Shown piece by piece: positions 5,029 through 5,211 of a stretch of 5,211 nt of DNA (the first letter of the stretch is position 1; the number at the start of each line of letters is the position of its first letter). The notes under the pieces are model-generated. The model was not told the origin of the DNA and did no database searches. It worked only from the letters and a program-made list of their open reading frames with translations. This DNA is from DUZB01 sp964407525 (lineage in GTDB: Bacteria > Desulfobacterota > DSM-4660 > Desulfatiglandales > Desulfatiglandaceae), in the NCBI GenBank assembly GCA_964407525.1, contig CAYOWC010000335.1, forward strand, positions 1 through 5,211. Reading direction: 5' to 3'. Position numbers and translations under genes: made by a program.

Positions 5029-5157
5029 ATGGCAAAAACCGTAGCAACCCGATACGATGTCGCAGAACATCTTCGTACCCCGGAATAAATGGCTGCTTAT
5101 CTTGAAGCTTGTCTTGAGGAGGCAAACGGTGATGCCGCCTTTATTGCGAAAGCTTTA
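5029..5157 (+). pseudogene. Decayed addiction-module antidote protein (toxin-antitoxin antitoxin)
   Basis: Read through, this frame gives MAKTVATRYDVAEHLRTPE, a TAA stop (5086-5088), then MAAYLEACLEEANGDAAFIA and KAL. This matches the N-terminal half of the family of 'probable addiction module antidote proteins', DNA-binding partners of RelE/HigB-like killer proteins, which run to about 100 residues with a helix-turn-helix after the conserved ...AKALGDIARAKGM stretch. The stop replaces the family's usual Glu codon and needs only a G-to-T change of GAA. After KAL at 5157 the similarity ends: the frame continues with unrelated WNWGHIS... and stops at 5196, so the helix-turn-helix is missing. 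No toxin gene is visible upstream, where it usually sits in this module type. The TAAATG at the lesion could allow re-initiation, but the product would be a 35-aa fragment without the DNA-binding domain. Confidence 0.75.
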
Positions 5158-5211
5158 TGGAATTGGGGTCACATCTCGATTAGTGTATTACGTTGACAGT
5201 TTTTCATGCTG
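5158..5211 (+). mobile_element. Possible edge of an inserted element disrupting the antitoxin gene
   Basis: Similarity to the antitoxin stops sharply at 5157 and is followed by TGGAATTGGGGTCACATC. The GGGGTCA... start and the TTGACA at 5193-5198 resemble, from memory, sequences seen in front of IS200/REP-associated (Y1) transposase genes. Only 54 bp are visible and no terminal repeat or transposase can be read, so the call is tentative. A deletion junction would look the same. Confidence 0.3.

Overview
The window looks like a chromosomal accessory segment from a mid-GC anaerobic bacterium. The closest match I can suggest is a sulfate reducer or syntroph of the Desulfobacterota (old Deltaproteobacteria). 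This rests on the general flavour of the genes (an iron-sulfur Old Yellow Enzyme relative, a stand-alone 3-hydroxyacyl-CoA dehydrogenase, an acetolactate-synthase-like thiamine diphosphate enzyme) and on the repeat-littered intergenic DNA. There is no rRNA or marker gene, so the taxonomic call is an inference only.

Layout: positions 1-215 (+) hold the 3' end of an NADH:flavin oxidoreductase with a cysteine cluster. A 150-bp convergent spacer follows. Positions 366-4314 carry three complete genes on the minus strand, read in the order amidohydrolase (4314-3124), 3-hydroxyacyl-CoA dehydrogenase family protein (3092-2148) and thiamine-diphosphate-dependent enzyme (2060-366). Gaps of 31 and 87 bp and good ribosome binding sites on the last two genes make an operon likely. 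A candidate sigma70-type promoter lies about 100 bp upstream of the first gene. Positions 4315-5028 have no intact gene but are dense in inverted repeats: an IR pair at 4451-4565, a hairpin at 4574-4606, a 175-bp MITE-like element at 4674-4848 with 15-bp perfect terminal repeats and an apparent 8-9 bp target duplication, and a further weak hairpin. Positions 5029-5157 hold a decayed antidote gene of a toxin-antitoxin module, with an in-frame TAA and a lost C-terminus. What follows may be the edge of another mobile element.

How the genes may work together (inference): the metal-dependent amidohydrolase could release a hydroxy or amino acid from an ester or amide. The dehydrogenase could oxidise a beta-hydroxy group, and the thiamine enzyme could decarboxylate or cleave the resulting keto compound. 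The trio reads as a small catabolic pathway whose substrate cannot be named from sequence. All three proteins keep their catalytic residues, but each differs from its better-known relatives in a substrate-side motif. The right-hand 0.9 kb looks like a landing zone for small mobile elements.
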